Of a stretch of DNA of 64,000 bases, positions 1 through 8,146 are shown piece after piece. The position numbers and the translations under genes are program-made. Source of the stretch: Bacteroidia bacterium (GTDB lineage Bacteria > Bacteroidota > Bacteroidia > J057). The number at the start of each line of letters is the position of its first letter. Within the stretch, counting starts at the first letter, position 1. The notes under the pieces were generated by a model that saw nothing but the letters and a program-made list of their open reading frames with translations, did not search any database and had not been told where the DNA came from. The DNA lies in contig JAUIGE010000016.1 of NCBI GenBank assembly GCA_030430205.1, positions 1 to 64,000 on the forward strand, in the 5' to 3' direction.

Positions 1-1
1 T

Positions 2-94
2 CAACTTGAAAAAATTTGTTTGCTTGCTTTGCTAGAAGATGATGTCGGATTACAGTTTTTCAAAGAACGATTAAAAGAGGATATTATCAAGTAA
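2..94 (+). CDS. 3' end of an unidentified gene (partial)
   Basis: An open frame enters from the left edge and ends at TAA (92-94), giving the last 30 residues of a protein. The visible tail is charged and helical-looking (ends FFKERLKEDIIK). It lies 17 bp before the probable start of the bestrophin-like gene on the same strand. The fragment is too short to assign a family, and it could be a chance open frame. Confidence 0.35.
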   Translation, partial: QLEKICLLALLEDDVGLQFFKERLKEDIIK

Positions 95-212
95 GATACT
101 TCGACTTTTGAATGAACACGACTAATTTCAGACCATCAATTGGGGGCTGAAGTTTATCATCATATTTTTCATATATGATACAGCGCTGGTACTGCTGTAC
201 CAATTACTGGAT

Positions 213-1121
213 GTGAAATGGATGAGTTTGCCCTGGCAACCGATCTCGCTCATCGGTATCGCGGTGGCTTTTTACCTGGGATTTAAAAACAATTCCTCCT
301 ACGAACGGCTTTGGGAAGCCCGCAAGATATGGGGCGGCATCGTCAATACTTCCCGTTCCTTCACTGTTATGGCGCGGGACTTCATCGTGAATGAAGAAGG
401 CAAGTCGGACTTCTCCGAAAGTGAACTGCAAAAGAAGCGCAAGACCCTTGTACATCGGCATGTCGCCTGGGTACATGCCCTGAGCCTGGAGCTTCGCAAG
501 GTCAAATCCTGGGAGCACAATAGCGCCAACGATCACGCCTTTCGCGAAAATTTTGGCACCAACTATGACGAGAAAAAATTCGAAAAGCTGAAAGCCTACC
601 TCTCTGAGGAGGATTATGCTTATATGATGAGCAAAGGCAACAGGCCCTCCCACCTGCTGAGCATACAGTCCCGGGAGATGATGGCGTTGCGGCAGGAAGG
701 ATCTTTGGAACACTTTCGCCACCTGGAGATGCAGGGCCTCCTCACGGAGCTATACGGCTTGCAGGGCAAGTCCGAGCGTATCAAAAATTTCCCTTTTCCC
801 CGCCAATACGCTACCGTGAATTTCTTCTTCACCGTGCTCTTCGTCGTTTTGCTGCCTTTGGGGATGCTGGATGTATTTGCTGGCCGTGAGATAGACTGGC
901 TTATATGGCTTTCCATCCCCTTTTCGGTTATGGGTTCCTGGGTCTTCTGGACCATGGAGATGATCGGAGACTATAGCGAAAATCCCTTTGAGGGATTGTA
1001 CAACGATGTGCCCATCTCTTCGATGGCCACAGGCATCGAGATCGACATCCGGCAGATGCTGGACGAAAGCGACCTGCCGGAAGCGATGAAGCCGGAAGGC
1101 GTCTTTAAGATGTTGCTGTAG
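213..1121 (+). CDS. Bestrophin-like (YneE/RFP-TM family) anion channel, 5' end probably frameshifted
   Basis: The protein resembles bacterial bestrophin homologues, which form pentameric anion or cation channels in the inner membrane. The family's signature region is clear near the N-terminus: a hydrophobic segment followed by GFKNNSSYERLWEARKIWGG. Two more hydrophobic segments lie around residues 200-245, followed by an NPFEG motif typical of the family. The frame opens only at a GTG (213), which would remove the first membrane helix. Just upstream, in the same frame without any normal start codon, the sequence encodes a hydrophobic helix (LKFIIIFFIYD). An ATG at 112 encodes MNTTNFRPSIGG in another frame. 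Adding one G to the G5 run at 142-146 joins the two. The 3' end overlaps the convergent DinB gene by 17 bp. Family call is firm; the start is not. Confidence 0.8.
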   Translation: MKWMSLPWQPISLIGIAVAFYLGFKNNSSYERLWEARKIWGGIVNTSRSFTVMARDFIVNEEGKSDFSESELQKKRKTLVHRHVAWVHALSLELRKVKSWEHNSANDHAFRENFGTNYDEKKFEKLKAYLSEEDYAYMMSKGNRPSHLLSIQSREMMALRQEGSLEHFRHLEMQGLLTELYGLQGKSERIKNFPFPRQYATVNFFFTVLFVVLLPLGMLDVFAGREIDWLIWLSIPFSVMGSWVFWTMEMIGDYSENPFEGLYNDVPISSMATGIEIDIRQMLDESDLPEAMKPEGVFKMLL

Positions 1122-1581
1122 GGGAAACCATCTTCTTAATCAAAGCAATCTGCCCCAAATGATAGTGGCAGTGCTCAATGATTCCCTGGATATTGCGGTA
1201 ATAATTGCCATACTTTTCATCCGAAAAAGTCTCCCACAGCTGATGCTCAGGCAGGGCTTCGACCAGGTCGGAAAATCTTTCCGCATCTGCCCATACCTTG
1301 TTAAGCAAGGCTGACCAATCATTCTGAGAGCGGATTGGAGGCACATCAAAGCTATACTTGTCATGTGCGTCTAGCGGCCTGCCTTCCAATACTTCCATTG
1401 CAGCCTGCACAAAATAATGGATATGGTACACAAGCTTTGCGATGGTATTGAATGAATAAACCTGCGTGGTGGCCTGTTGCCAGCTCACATCGGCGAGCTG
1501 CTCTTTCAGGTTGGATGAAGTCCAGTTGGGGCCGAAGTGGATTTCCCTGAAGTGCTTTGCCAGGTGAAAGGGGAGGTTCAT
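1105..1581 (-). CDS. DinB-like four-helix metal-binding protein
   Basis: A 158-residue protein, the size of DinB/YfiT-type proteins, which fold as four-helix bundles and bind a metal through three histidines. Candidate ligands are His53 or His55 in LVYHIHYF and the C-terminal pair His137/His141 in IEHCHYHLGQI, matching the usual H...HxxxH layout. I chose ATG at 1581 (MNLPFHLAKH) because the 19 residues available upstream are basic and unlike the family. Members include thiol transferases and stress-induced proteins of unknown substrate, so the substrate cannot be named. The gene converges on the bestrophin-like gene, with 17 bp overlap at the stops. Confidence 0.75.
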   Translation of the reverse strand: MNLPFHLAKHFREIHFGPNWTSSNLKEQLADVSWQQATTQVYSFNTIAKLVYHIHYFVQAAMEVLEGRPLDAHDKYSFDVPPIRSQNDWSALLNKVWADAERFSDLVEALPEHQLWETFSDEKYGNYYRNIQGIIEHCHYHLGQIALIKKMVSPTATS

Positions 1582-1665
1582 ATCTTTTTTTCTAAAAATA
1601 AGGCGGCTCGGAGAATTAAAAAAGACCCATTTGGGCATTTCATCCTACCCACATCATCCTAATGA

Positions 1666-1905
1666 TTACCTCATGAGCCGAATAACCACATTCCCCGCTT
1701 TCTCTCCACTGTCCACGTAGCGATGCGCTTCTACCATCTCTTCCAGGGGATAACTACGGTCAATGACCGTTTTTAATTCCCCTGCTGTCACCGTAGTCGC
1801 GTGTATTTTGATGAGAACCTCATCCTCTTTGGGTGTAGGGATGGGGATATCCCGAAGCTCAAGCACTTCCGGCGGGCCATATTTCGTGACGACAATTGCT
1901 TTCAT
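1666..1905 (-). pseudogene. Remnant of a zinc-type alcohol dehydrogenase / quinone oxidoreductase with its middle deleted
   Basis: The 79-codon frame starts as a typical MDR-family oxidoreductase ([17 protein letters not shown]...[21 protein letters not shown], the N-terminal GroES-like part). From about residue 44 it continues directly with what is normally the extreme C-terminus of the same family ([18 protein letters not shown]...GNVVIRL). Intact members have 310-340 residues, so roughly 240-260 internal codons, including the whole Rossmann domain that binds NAD(P), are missing. The junction is near 1774-1778 and the frame is kept. The product cannot be an active dehydrogenase. I infer a single in-frame deletion; an assembly error is the alternative. 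Confidence 0.8.
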
Positions 1906-2018
1906 ATTTTGCTTTTACAGTAAGTCGCCTCTTCACTTGGCTTTGTTACAGAGAAAAATATTGTCCTTCTTCCCAAATCCTCAAATCCCTAATTTGCATC
2001 CCAATCAGTGATTTATCC

Positions 2019-2660
2019 ATGTATAAGCAGCTGTTGCTCTTCTTCCTTTTCCTTTCCCCATCTCTGCTTTTCTGCCAGGAAGCAAGCTGGATAGATGGCA
2101 CCCGCTATCGCCTTACCCAGGGCTTTGCCTCCTTTATGCCCCAACCTTTGTGGGGGCGCTATCTCTATTTGGAGCATTGGCAGGCAGTGCCGCCCCGTGA
2201 CATCCAGTGGGGCCTCGGGCTGCGCACGACTTATGTCACCGAGGAGGAACGGCCTTTTGGTTCCTATGTCTACCAGATCGGGGAAAGGCGTTTTGAAAAA
2301 ACGCTGATGCTGGAACTGACGGCGACGCCGGCTTTGGTGATCTTCTATGTGCATCGCGCAGGCAGCAAATTTGCGGGGCGGTTTCGCCTGGAAGTGCCCG
2401 TAGGGCTGGCCGCGCTCATCGGCGGAGGCGAGAAGCTGGAGCGGATCGATCCGATCATCGTAGATGGCAGGGTAGTGGGAGAACGGCCCATTTGGCACAG
2501 AGAAGGCCCTTTTTTGCTGCGACCTACGCTGGGAGCAGGCTTTTCCTACACCCACAGGATCACAGCTAAATGGGCGATAGGCACACAGTGGGGATATATC
2601 GGAATATTGGAAATGGGCGGCAGCATGCGTGGCGGATTTCTGTTGGAAAGAAGAATCTAA
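2019..2660 (+). CDS. Secreted protein of unknown function, first of two tandem paralogues
   Basis: A 213-residue protein with a clear signal peptide (hydrophobic run LLLFFLFLSPSLLF, probable cleavage before QEASW). The mature part is rich in aromatic residues and alternating hydrophobic and polar stretches, as in outer-membrane beta-barrels or periplasmic beta proteins. I recognise no catalytic motif. It aligns along its length with the product of 3036-3689: both share a signal peptide ending FCQ, WIDG near the mature N-terminus, FYV, a GRFRLE.PV block, GGEKL, IWH, LLRP.LG.G.SYTH and a closing glycine-rich strand. ATG 2019 is chosen because the signal peptide begins there; the open frame upstream is unrelated in character. 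Confidence 0.7.
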   Translation: MYKQLLLFFLFLSPSLLFCQEASWIDGTRYRLTQGFASFMPQPLWGRYLYLEHWQAVPPRDIQWGLGLRTTYVTEEERPFGSYVYQIGERRFEKTLMLELTATPALVIFYVHRAGSKFAGRFRLEVPVGLAALIGGGEKLERIDPIIVDGRVVGERPIWHREGPFLLRPTLGAGFSYTHRITAKWAIGTQWGYIGILEMGGSMRGGFLLERRI

Positions 2661-2710
2661 GAATCCGGTTGTCCTTATAGGAAAAGTAAAAGAATATGTT
2701 GTTACGCTGG

Positions 2711-2935
2711 AAATGCATGGCATTTATGTCTTGGGGTTCCCGGATAAAATGCCTTCGCAAAGCCTTGGCATTTTTCCGGGATGACGCCTTTGGCGTTGGA
2801 GTGGGTAAGCTTCTCAGGCAGGCAAAAGCCTGCCGAAACCCGTCCATGCCCCACGGCTGTGCCGTCATGCCGGAATTTTTCGAGGTTTTGGGAGGAAAAT
2901 ATCCGGTATCTCCAAGGCATAAGCGCAGTGCGCTT
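2711..2935. repeat. Palindrome-rich repeat element with imperfect terminal inverted repeats
   Basis: This is the only long non-coding stretch near the left end (2661-3035). Two roughly 50-bp arms, 2735-2785 and 2864-2913, are imperfect inverted copies. The left arm begins GGTTCCCGGATA and ends CCGGGATGAC; the right arm begins GTCATGCCGG and ends CCGGTATCTCC. Between and beside the arms are small perfect hairpins: AAATGC-ATG-GCATTT (2711-2725), ACGCC-TTT-GGCGT (2784-2796), GGCAGGC-AAAA-GCCTGCC (2817-2834), ACGGC-TGT-GCCGT (2853-2865) and AAGCGC-AGT-GCGCTT (2921-2935). The same plan occurs at 12857-14463. It looks like a MITE-like or REP-like element; no open frame of its own is convincing. Confidence 0.65.
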
Positions 2936-3035
2936 TATATTCACAATTTATTTTTTATCAACCCTTAGAGAAAAATATTCCCCTACTTTCCCTTCTGTTG
3001 ATTCTTTACTTTGTGGTTAAATCAGCGATTTCTCT

Positions 3036-3689
3036 ATGCTCAACCGCCTATTCCTTTTCTCTCTTTTCCTTTTCCCCACCCTGCTTTTCTGCCAATTTGA
3101 AACCTGGATTGATGGAAAACGCTTCCGCGCCACCCAAGCTCACGGAACTTTCGAAAGACTGCCACTTCGATCCTATACCTTATCATGGGAGTATTGGCAA
3201 CCGATGGACACCGATGACCTCCAGGGGGGACTAGGCCTTCATCTGTTGTATATAGAAAGAGACCCCTTCAGGGATGAGCCCTACACCCTACAAGTGGGGG
3301 ATAGAAATTTCGATGGATCCCTGGCTCTGGGGCTCAGTACAAATTTTGGGGTGAATATTTTTTATGTGAATGACAAAAGAGCCACTTATTCGGGGCGGTT
3401 TCGTCTGGAGATTCCCGTCAGCATTGAGGCTTTTATCAGTGGAGGGGAAAAGCTGGTACAAAGAATACCCATTACCCGACCGGGCCGCGGCAGCGATGAA
3501 AGATTGATTTGGCATAAAGAAACGATTGCATTACTCCGCCCCTCATTGGGGCTTGGCCTTTCCTATACCCACAATTTTACCCATAATATCAGCCTGGGGG
3601 CACATTTTGAATATATGTGGATTCCCGGCCTGGGCATATACCAGCAAGGAGGGATCATGCTGGAATTCCGCCAAAAAAGGCGCTGGTAA
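3036..3689 (+). CDS. Secreted protein of unknown function, second of two tandem paralogues
   Basis: A 217-residue protein with signal peptide (MLNRLFLFSLFLFPTLLFCQ). It is a diverged tandem copy of the 2019-2660 product. Both keep WIDG at the mature N-terminus, the SGRFRLEIPV block, GGEKL and IWH followed by LLRPSLGLGLSYTH, and both end with a short strand rich in glycine and aromatic residues. No known domain is recognisable. The strand-like pattern in the second half could be an outer-membrane barrel, but this is inference. The two copies are separated by the palindromic element, so duplication came before or together with the element's arrival. Confidence 0.7.
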   Translation: MLNRLFLFSLFLFPTLLFCQFETWIDGKRFRATQAHGTFERLPLRSYTLSWEYWQPMDTDDLQGGLGLHLLYIERDPFRDEPYTLQVGDRNFDGSLALGLSTNFGVNIFYVNDKRATYSGRFRLEIPVSIEAFISGGEKLVQRIPITRPGRGSDERLIWHKETIALLRPSLGLGLSYTHNFTHNISLGAHFEYMWIPGLGIYQQGGIMLEFRQKRRW

Positions 3690-3794
3690 AAAAAAAAGAT
3701 TATATTTTTTTCAAAAAGTGTTGATGAGGATGAGGCGTCTGCGTCTAATACGGGCAAAGACTAAAAAGGAAATCTGAACCAAACCCTTTTCATC

Positions 3795-4226
3795 ATGAAT
3801 CACACAATGGAATCCCCCAAAGCCCGGCTCCTTACTTTGCGAGCCATGACACTGACAGAGTTGCTGGTAGTACTGGCGATATTGGGCATCTTGCTCCTGC
3901 TGGCTTTTCCAGCGCTCAAGCCCCTGATCAGCCGTACCTACGCCATGGAGGCGCGCCAAAACCTCAAGCACCTCGCCAACCTACAGGAAAGTCATTTCCT
4001 CGAACACATCCGCTACGCCGAGGAGCTGCCCCAACTGGGCTTCCAGCAAGCGAAGCTTGTCACACAGGAAAATGGCACCGCCCATTACCAGGTAGAAATC
4101 CTGCAGGCAGGAGCTGACGAATTTCTGGCGAGAGCCACCTCCGTCACAGACTTTGACGGAGACGGTATCTACAACGTCTGGGAAGTGAATAAAAACGGGC
4201 AACCACGTGAAATGACGCCGGATTGA
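3795..4226 (+). CDS. Major pseudopilin, GspG-like
   Basis: A 143-residue type IV pilin-like protein. The leader ends with a prepilin peptidase site Ala17|Met18-Thr-Leu-Thr-Glu22, keeping the obligatory Glu at +5, followed by the conserved hydrophobic helix (LLVVLAILGILLLL). Alanine at -1 in place of the usual glycine is unusual but tolerated. The C-terminus has a DFDGDGIYNVWE motif, like a calcium loop; GspG pseudopilins are known to need calcium, so this suggests the main pseudopilus subunit. It is the first gene of the secretion operon and lies 38 bp before the peptidase that should process it. A second start is possible at ATG 3807. Confidence 0.8.
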   Translation: MNHTMESPKARLLTLRAMTLTELLVVLAILGILLLLAFPALKPLISRTYAMEARQNLKHLANLQESHFLEHIRYAEELPQLGFQQAKLVTQENGTAHYQVEILQAGADEFLARATSVTDFDGDGIYNVWEVNKNGQPREMTPD

Positions 4227-4264
4227 CTCCTCCATTTCCCACAAAAAGAAAGGAGGATACAACC

Positions 4265-4726
4265 ATGTACTATTTCATCATCGCTTGTTTATGCGGAATA
4301 GCCATCTTTTGGCAGGACATCAAAACACGGGAGATACACATCCTGCCCGTGCTCCTGCTCGCCGGAAGTGGTCTGCTATTTCACTGGAAAAAACTGGGTA
4401 AAACAGCCCTTTTATCATTTGGCATCAACCTCAGCTTTGTTGCTTGTATGCTGCTCTGTGTGCTTGTCATCTATCGTCTGAAAGGCGAAAAACAGATCAT
4501 GGACCGCATGCTCGGCTGGGGAGATATCGTGACTTTGGCTGCCCTGGCAGCCTGGATGGAGCCCCCAAGATTTTTGTTCTTTTATACGGCAGCGACCGTT
4601 TTGATCGCAACTGCCTTCGGTATGCTGAGATGGGTAGGCCGGGTCGATCCGGCCTATCCCATCCCCCTCGCAGGCTGGCTAAGCCTCCTGTTCAATTGTT
4701 ACCTGACCTATTATTTTTTGGTATAA
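4265..4726 (+). CDS. Prepilin peptidase (A24 aspartyl protease), short form without the methylase zinc domain
   Basis: A 153-residue polytopic membrane protein. The two catalytic aspartates of the A24 family are visible: Asp18 in FWQDIKTREI and Asp87 in the GxGD motif (LGWGD). It lacks the N-terminal methyltransferase and cysteine motifs of full-length PilD/GspO and so resembles CpaA/TadV-type peptidases. ATG 4265 is supported by a strong Shine-Dalgarno (AAGGAGG, 8 nt upstream), which is rare in this phylum. It should cleave the leaders of the pseudopilins at 3795, 12162 and 12533. Confidence 0.82.
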   Translation: MYYFIIACLCGIAIFWQDIKTREIHILPVLLLAGSGLLFHWKKLGKTALLSFGINLSFVACMLLCVLVIYRLKGEKQIMDRMLGWGDIVTLAALAAWMEPPRFLFFYTAATVLIATAFGMLRWVGRVDPAYPIPLAGWLSLLFNCYLTYYFLV

Positions 4727-4727
4727 A

Positions 4728-6098
4728 ATGGAATCCTCAAGCCCCCAAATAGACCCCACCCTCCTCAGCCTGCTGACAGCAGAGCAGGCACATGCCTTCC
4801 GGGCAGTGCCGCTAGCCAAAAAGGACAATGTCCTGCAGCTCTGGGGAGACGATACGACCCTGACCAAAAAATCACAGATACGATTAGTTTTAGGTTGTGA
4901 CATTGAGGCATGTAAATTGGAAAAGGTGTCCCTGGATCGCCTGCTACTCATGTACTATCCCCGCCCGGGGGCAACAAATAGTATCCGGCAGGATGGAAAT
5001 GAAGGGGACACCATCCAGTTTGTCAATCAGGTGATTGAAAGTGCCGCAGGCATGGGCGCGAGTGACATCCACATCGAGCGCTATGAAGAAATGGCCCGCA
5101 TCCGCTTTCGCTGGGAAGGCCGCCTGGTAGAGAAATACAAAATCCCTCTCGCCCAATACAATGGCCTGATCAGCCGCCTGAAAATCATGGCGGAGCTGGA
5201 CATCGCCGAGCGGCGATTGCCGCAGGATGGCAGAATCCATCTGCAGCTCGGCACCCAAAGCGTAGACATACGCCTTTCCACCATCCCTGGCAAGCAGGGA
5301 GAAAAAGCCGTCCTCCGCCTGCTCATGCGTTCGCAGGCCCAACTCAATCTGCATGCCCTGGGCATGCCTGCCCGGGAGCAGAGCGAATACGAATCCGCCA
5401 TCCAGGCTCCCAACGGCATCATCCTGATCACCGGCCCTACGGGCAGCGGCAAAACCACCACCCTCTACGCTACGCTCAACAAACTGAACGCGCCCGAGCG
5501 CAATATCCTCACCGTCGAGGACCCTGTCGAGTACAAACTCGAAGGCATCAACCAGCTACAGGTCAAGCCCGAAATCGGGCTGGATTTTGAGCGCGCCCTG
5601 CGCGCCTTCCTGCGGCAGGACCCTGATATCATCATGGTAGGCGAGATCCGCGACCTGCCTACGGCGCAGATCGCCGTGAGAGCTGCCCTGACGGGCCACC
5701 TCGTCTTCTCGACCCTGCATACCAACAATGCCTGGGATGCCATCACCCGCATGGCGGATATGGGTGTGGAGCCTTATCTGCTCGCAGCTGCGCTACGCAT
5801 GATCGTCGCGCAGCGACTGGTGCGCGTACTTTGCACCAACTGCAAGCTGCAGACAGAGAAAAACTGGATCCCCCAGGGCTGCCCCCAATGCCATTATACA
5901 GGCTACCAGGGCCGAAAAGCAAGCTTTGAAGTGCTGCCCATCCGAGGCGAATTGCTGGAGTGGATCAAGCAGCGAAAAGGCAGTAGCCGGGAGGCCCTGC
6001 AACACATCGGCATAAACAGCCTGGAAGACAACCTGCTCGACATGGTGAATAAGGGTGAAAGTTCACTCGAAGAAGTTCTCACCCATTTATCAAGATAA
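4728..6098 (+). CDS. gspE: GspE/PilB-type secretion ATPase
   Basis: A 456-residue hexameric traffic ATPase that would drive pseudopilus assembly from the cytoplasmic face of the inner membrane. Walker A is GPTGSGKTTT (236-245), Walker B DPDIIMVGEIRD (298-309) and the His box TGHLVFSTLHTN (about 322-333). A zinc knuckle CTNC...CPQC (369-372 and 385-388), typical of GspE/PilB, is present. The N-terminal part is about 50-100 residues shorter than in proteobacterial GspE, so the domain that docks to GspL is reduced. ATG 4728 follows the peptidase stop by one base, and the secretin gene begins 2 bp after this gene's stop. Confidence 0.92.
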   Translation: MESSSPQIDPTLLSLLTAEQAHAFRAVPLAKKDNVLQLWGDDTTLTKKSQIRLVLGCDIEACKLEKVSLDRLLLMYYPRPGATNSIRQDGNEGDTIQFVNQVIESAAGMGASDIHIERYEEMARIRFRWEGRLVEKYKIPLAQYNGLISRLKIMAELDIAERRLPQDGRIHLQLGTQSVDIRLSTIPGKQGEKAVLRLLMRSQAQLNLHALGMPAREQSEYESAIQAPNGIILITGPTGSGKTTTLYATLNKLNAPERNILTVEDPVEYKLEGINQLQVKPEIGLDFERALRAFLRQDPDIIMVGEIRDLPTAQIAVRAALTGHLVFSTLHTNNAWDAITRMADMGVEPYLLAAALRMIVAQRLVRVLCTNCKLQTEKNWIPQGCPQCHYTGYQGRKASFEVLPIRGELLEWIKQRKGSSREALQHIGINSLEDNLLDMVNKGESSLEEVLTHLSR

Positions 6099-6100
6099 TC

Positions 6101-8146
6101 ATGAAAAAGATATTAGCCCTTTTACTCATCTCGCTTTCGCTCCAGCTCGCTGCCCAGCAGACAGATAAATGGCAGCAACTCCAGCTGCAGCTGGATGTCT
6201 GGGCTGAGAGCATGCCTGCACTGAATGATTCGGTGAACCTGAGTTTGCAGGATGTGCCTTTGCACGAGTATGTGCGTGCCATCGGCAGAGCCCATCAGCT
6301 CAATGTATTTATCGAAAATACCCCCCAGCTGCGCATGACACAGCGCCTGACCAACGAACCCGTGAAATCAGTATTTTACTTTATCTGCCGCCAATATCAA
6401 TACAAAATAGTATTGACAGGTGGGATTTTTAGCTTTTTGCCGGATATCCCTGCACCCAAAATATGGATCAAAAAAGCCAATATTTCCTATCAGGATAGCC
6501 TGCTGAGCATGGACCTCCGGCAGGACAGCCTGCTCAGCGTGATCAGAGAAATCAGTCGCCTGACGGGCCAGAAAATCATTGCGCAGCAAGGAAGCGAAAA
6601 ACTGCTAACAGTTTTTATATCCCCTTCGACCGTGGAGCTGGGGTTGGAGTTGCTGGCAAAGGCCAATGGCCTGATACTGAGCCGCAACCGCAAAGGATAC
6701 TTTGTGCTGGCGAATGGAGAAGGCAGGCTGGCTGCCGCCACTTCTGCACACGCCCAGGCGGTTTCTGCCCAAAGAAGCAGCGGCAATTTTTCCGTGGAAG
6801 CTTTTACCGACGGAGCGAAAAACTTCCTCTCCATCACAGCGGTCCAGGCCGATCTGGCGAGCCTGCTGCGCGAGATATTCGCCCAGGCTGGAACCGATCA
6901 TTTCATGCTCGGAGAGCCGGAGGGCCAGGTGAGCCTGCAGCTGGAAGCTGCTAGCCTCGACGAAGTCCTGACACACATACTGCGGGCCTCGCCCTTCAGC
7001 TACAAAAAAGCGGGCCGCTTTTACCTGATCGGCCCGGAGGAGCTGCCCGACATGCAAAGCATGGAGATCGTCGAATTGCGTTTTCGCCCCACAGCGCAGG
7101 CGCTGGATTTGATCCCGGGGGGGAGTGGGCAGTATGCAGTGGGTAGTGGGCAGTATGCAGTGGGTAGTGGGCAGTATGCAGTGGGTAGTGGGCAGTATGG
7201 AGTGGGCAGTGGCCAGGTGGGGGGAAGTGGGCAGTATGCGGTGGGTAGTGGGAAGGTGGAGGAATCTGAAAGTCATCAGCGGAGGCTGATAGATGGGGTG
7301 GAGCTGATTGAGTATCCCGAACTCAATCGGATCATCCTGCGGGGGCCGCAGGATCATGTGGAGGAGATCGCAGCTTTGCTGCGAAGTATCGACCAGCCGA
7401 TCCCTATGGTGAAGGTAGAACTGATCGTGGTCGAGCTCAGCAAAAATTCTGCTTTGCAGACAGGCATACGGGCGGGGCTTGGCAGTCCGCCGGACTCGGC
7501 CCGGCGCGACATCCTGCCAGGGCTGGATTATAGCCTGGATGGCCAGAGCCTGAACCGCATTTTGCGCAATTCTCCCAGCCCTTTTTTGCAAAGCTTAGGC
7601 GTGCTCAACCCTCAATTTTACCTGCAGCTCAAAGCGCAGGAAGCCCTCGGCAACCTTGAAGTGGTGATGAGCCCCATGCTCTCCATGCTCAATGGCCGGG
7701 AGGCCACGCTGACCATCGGCCAGAAGCAGTATTACCTGCTCGAAACCACCACCGCATCCAATGGAGCAGTCAATAACTACCAGCAGTTTTCGCAGCAGTT
7801 TACAGAAATTGAAGCCAATATATCCCTGACTATCAGGCCTTTTATCTCAGATGGTGAAATGGTCACTCTGGACATCCTGCCCGACTTCAGCACGCCGGTA
7901 GGCGGTTTTGTGGCGGGCGTGCCACCGACCATCGCTACGCGAAAATTTGACTCCAGCATCCGCGTTCGCAATGGCGAAACCTTCATACTCGGAGGCCTGA
8001 GTCAAAAAGAAGAAAGCCAGAATTCCAGCGGCTTTCCGCTGCTCGGAAGACTCCCCATTTTGAAATGGATTTTTGCCAGCCAGAACAAAAGCAAAGGCGA
8101 GAGCTCGCTGGTTATTTATGTCACCCCTCATATCTATTACCAATGA
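6101..8146 (+). CDS. gspD: GspD-like outer-membrane secretin with an internal in-frame tandem repeat
   Basis: A 681-residue protein with a signal peptide ([20 protein letters not shown]). N-terminal N-domains occupy roughly residues 40-330. The C-terminal secretin domain (about 420-680) carries recognisable segments: [40 protein letters not shown] and the [18 protein letters not shown]...[14 protein letters not shown] block that defines secretins. It would form the outer-membrane channel of the system. Residues about 341-384 are a glycine-rich tandem repeat (GSGQYAV units) encoded by 21-bp DNA repeats between N-domain and secretin parts, where a flexible linker may be tolerated. The next gene overlaps by 4 bp (ATGA). 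Confidence 0.9.
   Translation: MKKILALLLISLSLQLAAQQTDKWQQLQLQLDVWAESMPALNDSVNLSLQDVPLHEYVRAIGRAHQLNVFIENTPQLRMTQRLTNEPVKSVFYFICRQYQYKIVLTGGIFSFLPDIPAPKIWIKKANISYQDSLLSMDLRQDSLLSVIREISRLTGQKIIAQQGSEKLLTVFISPSTVELGLELLAKANGLILSRNRKGYFVLANGEGRLAAATSAHAQAVSAQRSSGNFSVEAFTDGAKNFLSITAVQADLASLLREIFAQAGTDHFMLGEPEGQVSLQLEAASLDEVLTHILRASPFSYKKAGRFYLIGPEELPDMQSMEIVELRFRPTAQALDLIPGGSGQYAVGSGQYAVGSGQYAVGSGQYGVGSGQVGGSGQYAVGSGKVEESESHQRRLIDGVELIEYPELNRIILRGPQDHVEEIAALLRSIDQPIPMVKVELIVVELSKNSALQTGIRAGLGSPPDSARRDILPGLDYSLDGQSLNRILRNSPSPFLQSLGVLNPQFYLQLKAQEALGNLEVVMSPMLSMLNGREATLTIGQKQYYLLETTTASNGAVNNYQQFSQQFTEIEANISLTIRPFISDGEMVTLDILPDFSTPVGGFVAGVPPTIATRKFDSSIRVRNGETFILGGLSQKEESQNSSGFPLLGRLPILKWIFASQNKSKGESSLVIYVTPHIYYQ
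7124..7254 (+). repeat. 21-bp in-frame tandem repeat inside the secretin gene
   Basis: Unit AGTGGGCAGTATGCAGTGGGT is repeated about four times cleanly, then two or three more times in degenerate form. Because the unit is 21 bp, the frame is preserved and the protein gains GSGQYAV heptads. The same core (AGTGGGCAGT) occurs as a non-coding array at 45756-45812, and the related AGTTGGCAGT at 57471-57550 and near 18350. The coding repeat therefore looks like a dispersed intergenic repeat that settled in a gene. Copy number probably varies between strains. Confidence 0.85.

Noticed and set aside
2013-2723. 236-codon minus-strand frame antisense to the first paralogue
   Set aside because: The plus-strand protein has a signal peptide and a paralogue at 3036-3689; the antisense frame has neither.
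6605-7591. 328-codon minus-strand frame antisense to the secretin, with a repetitive TTHCILP stretch
   Set aside because: The repeat is just the complement of the 21-bp secretin repeat. The secretin reading has signal peptide and domain support.
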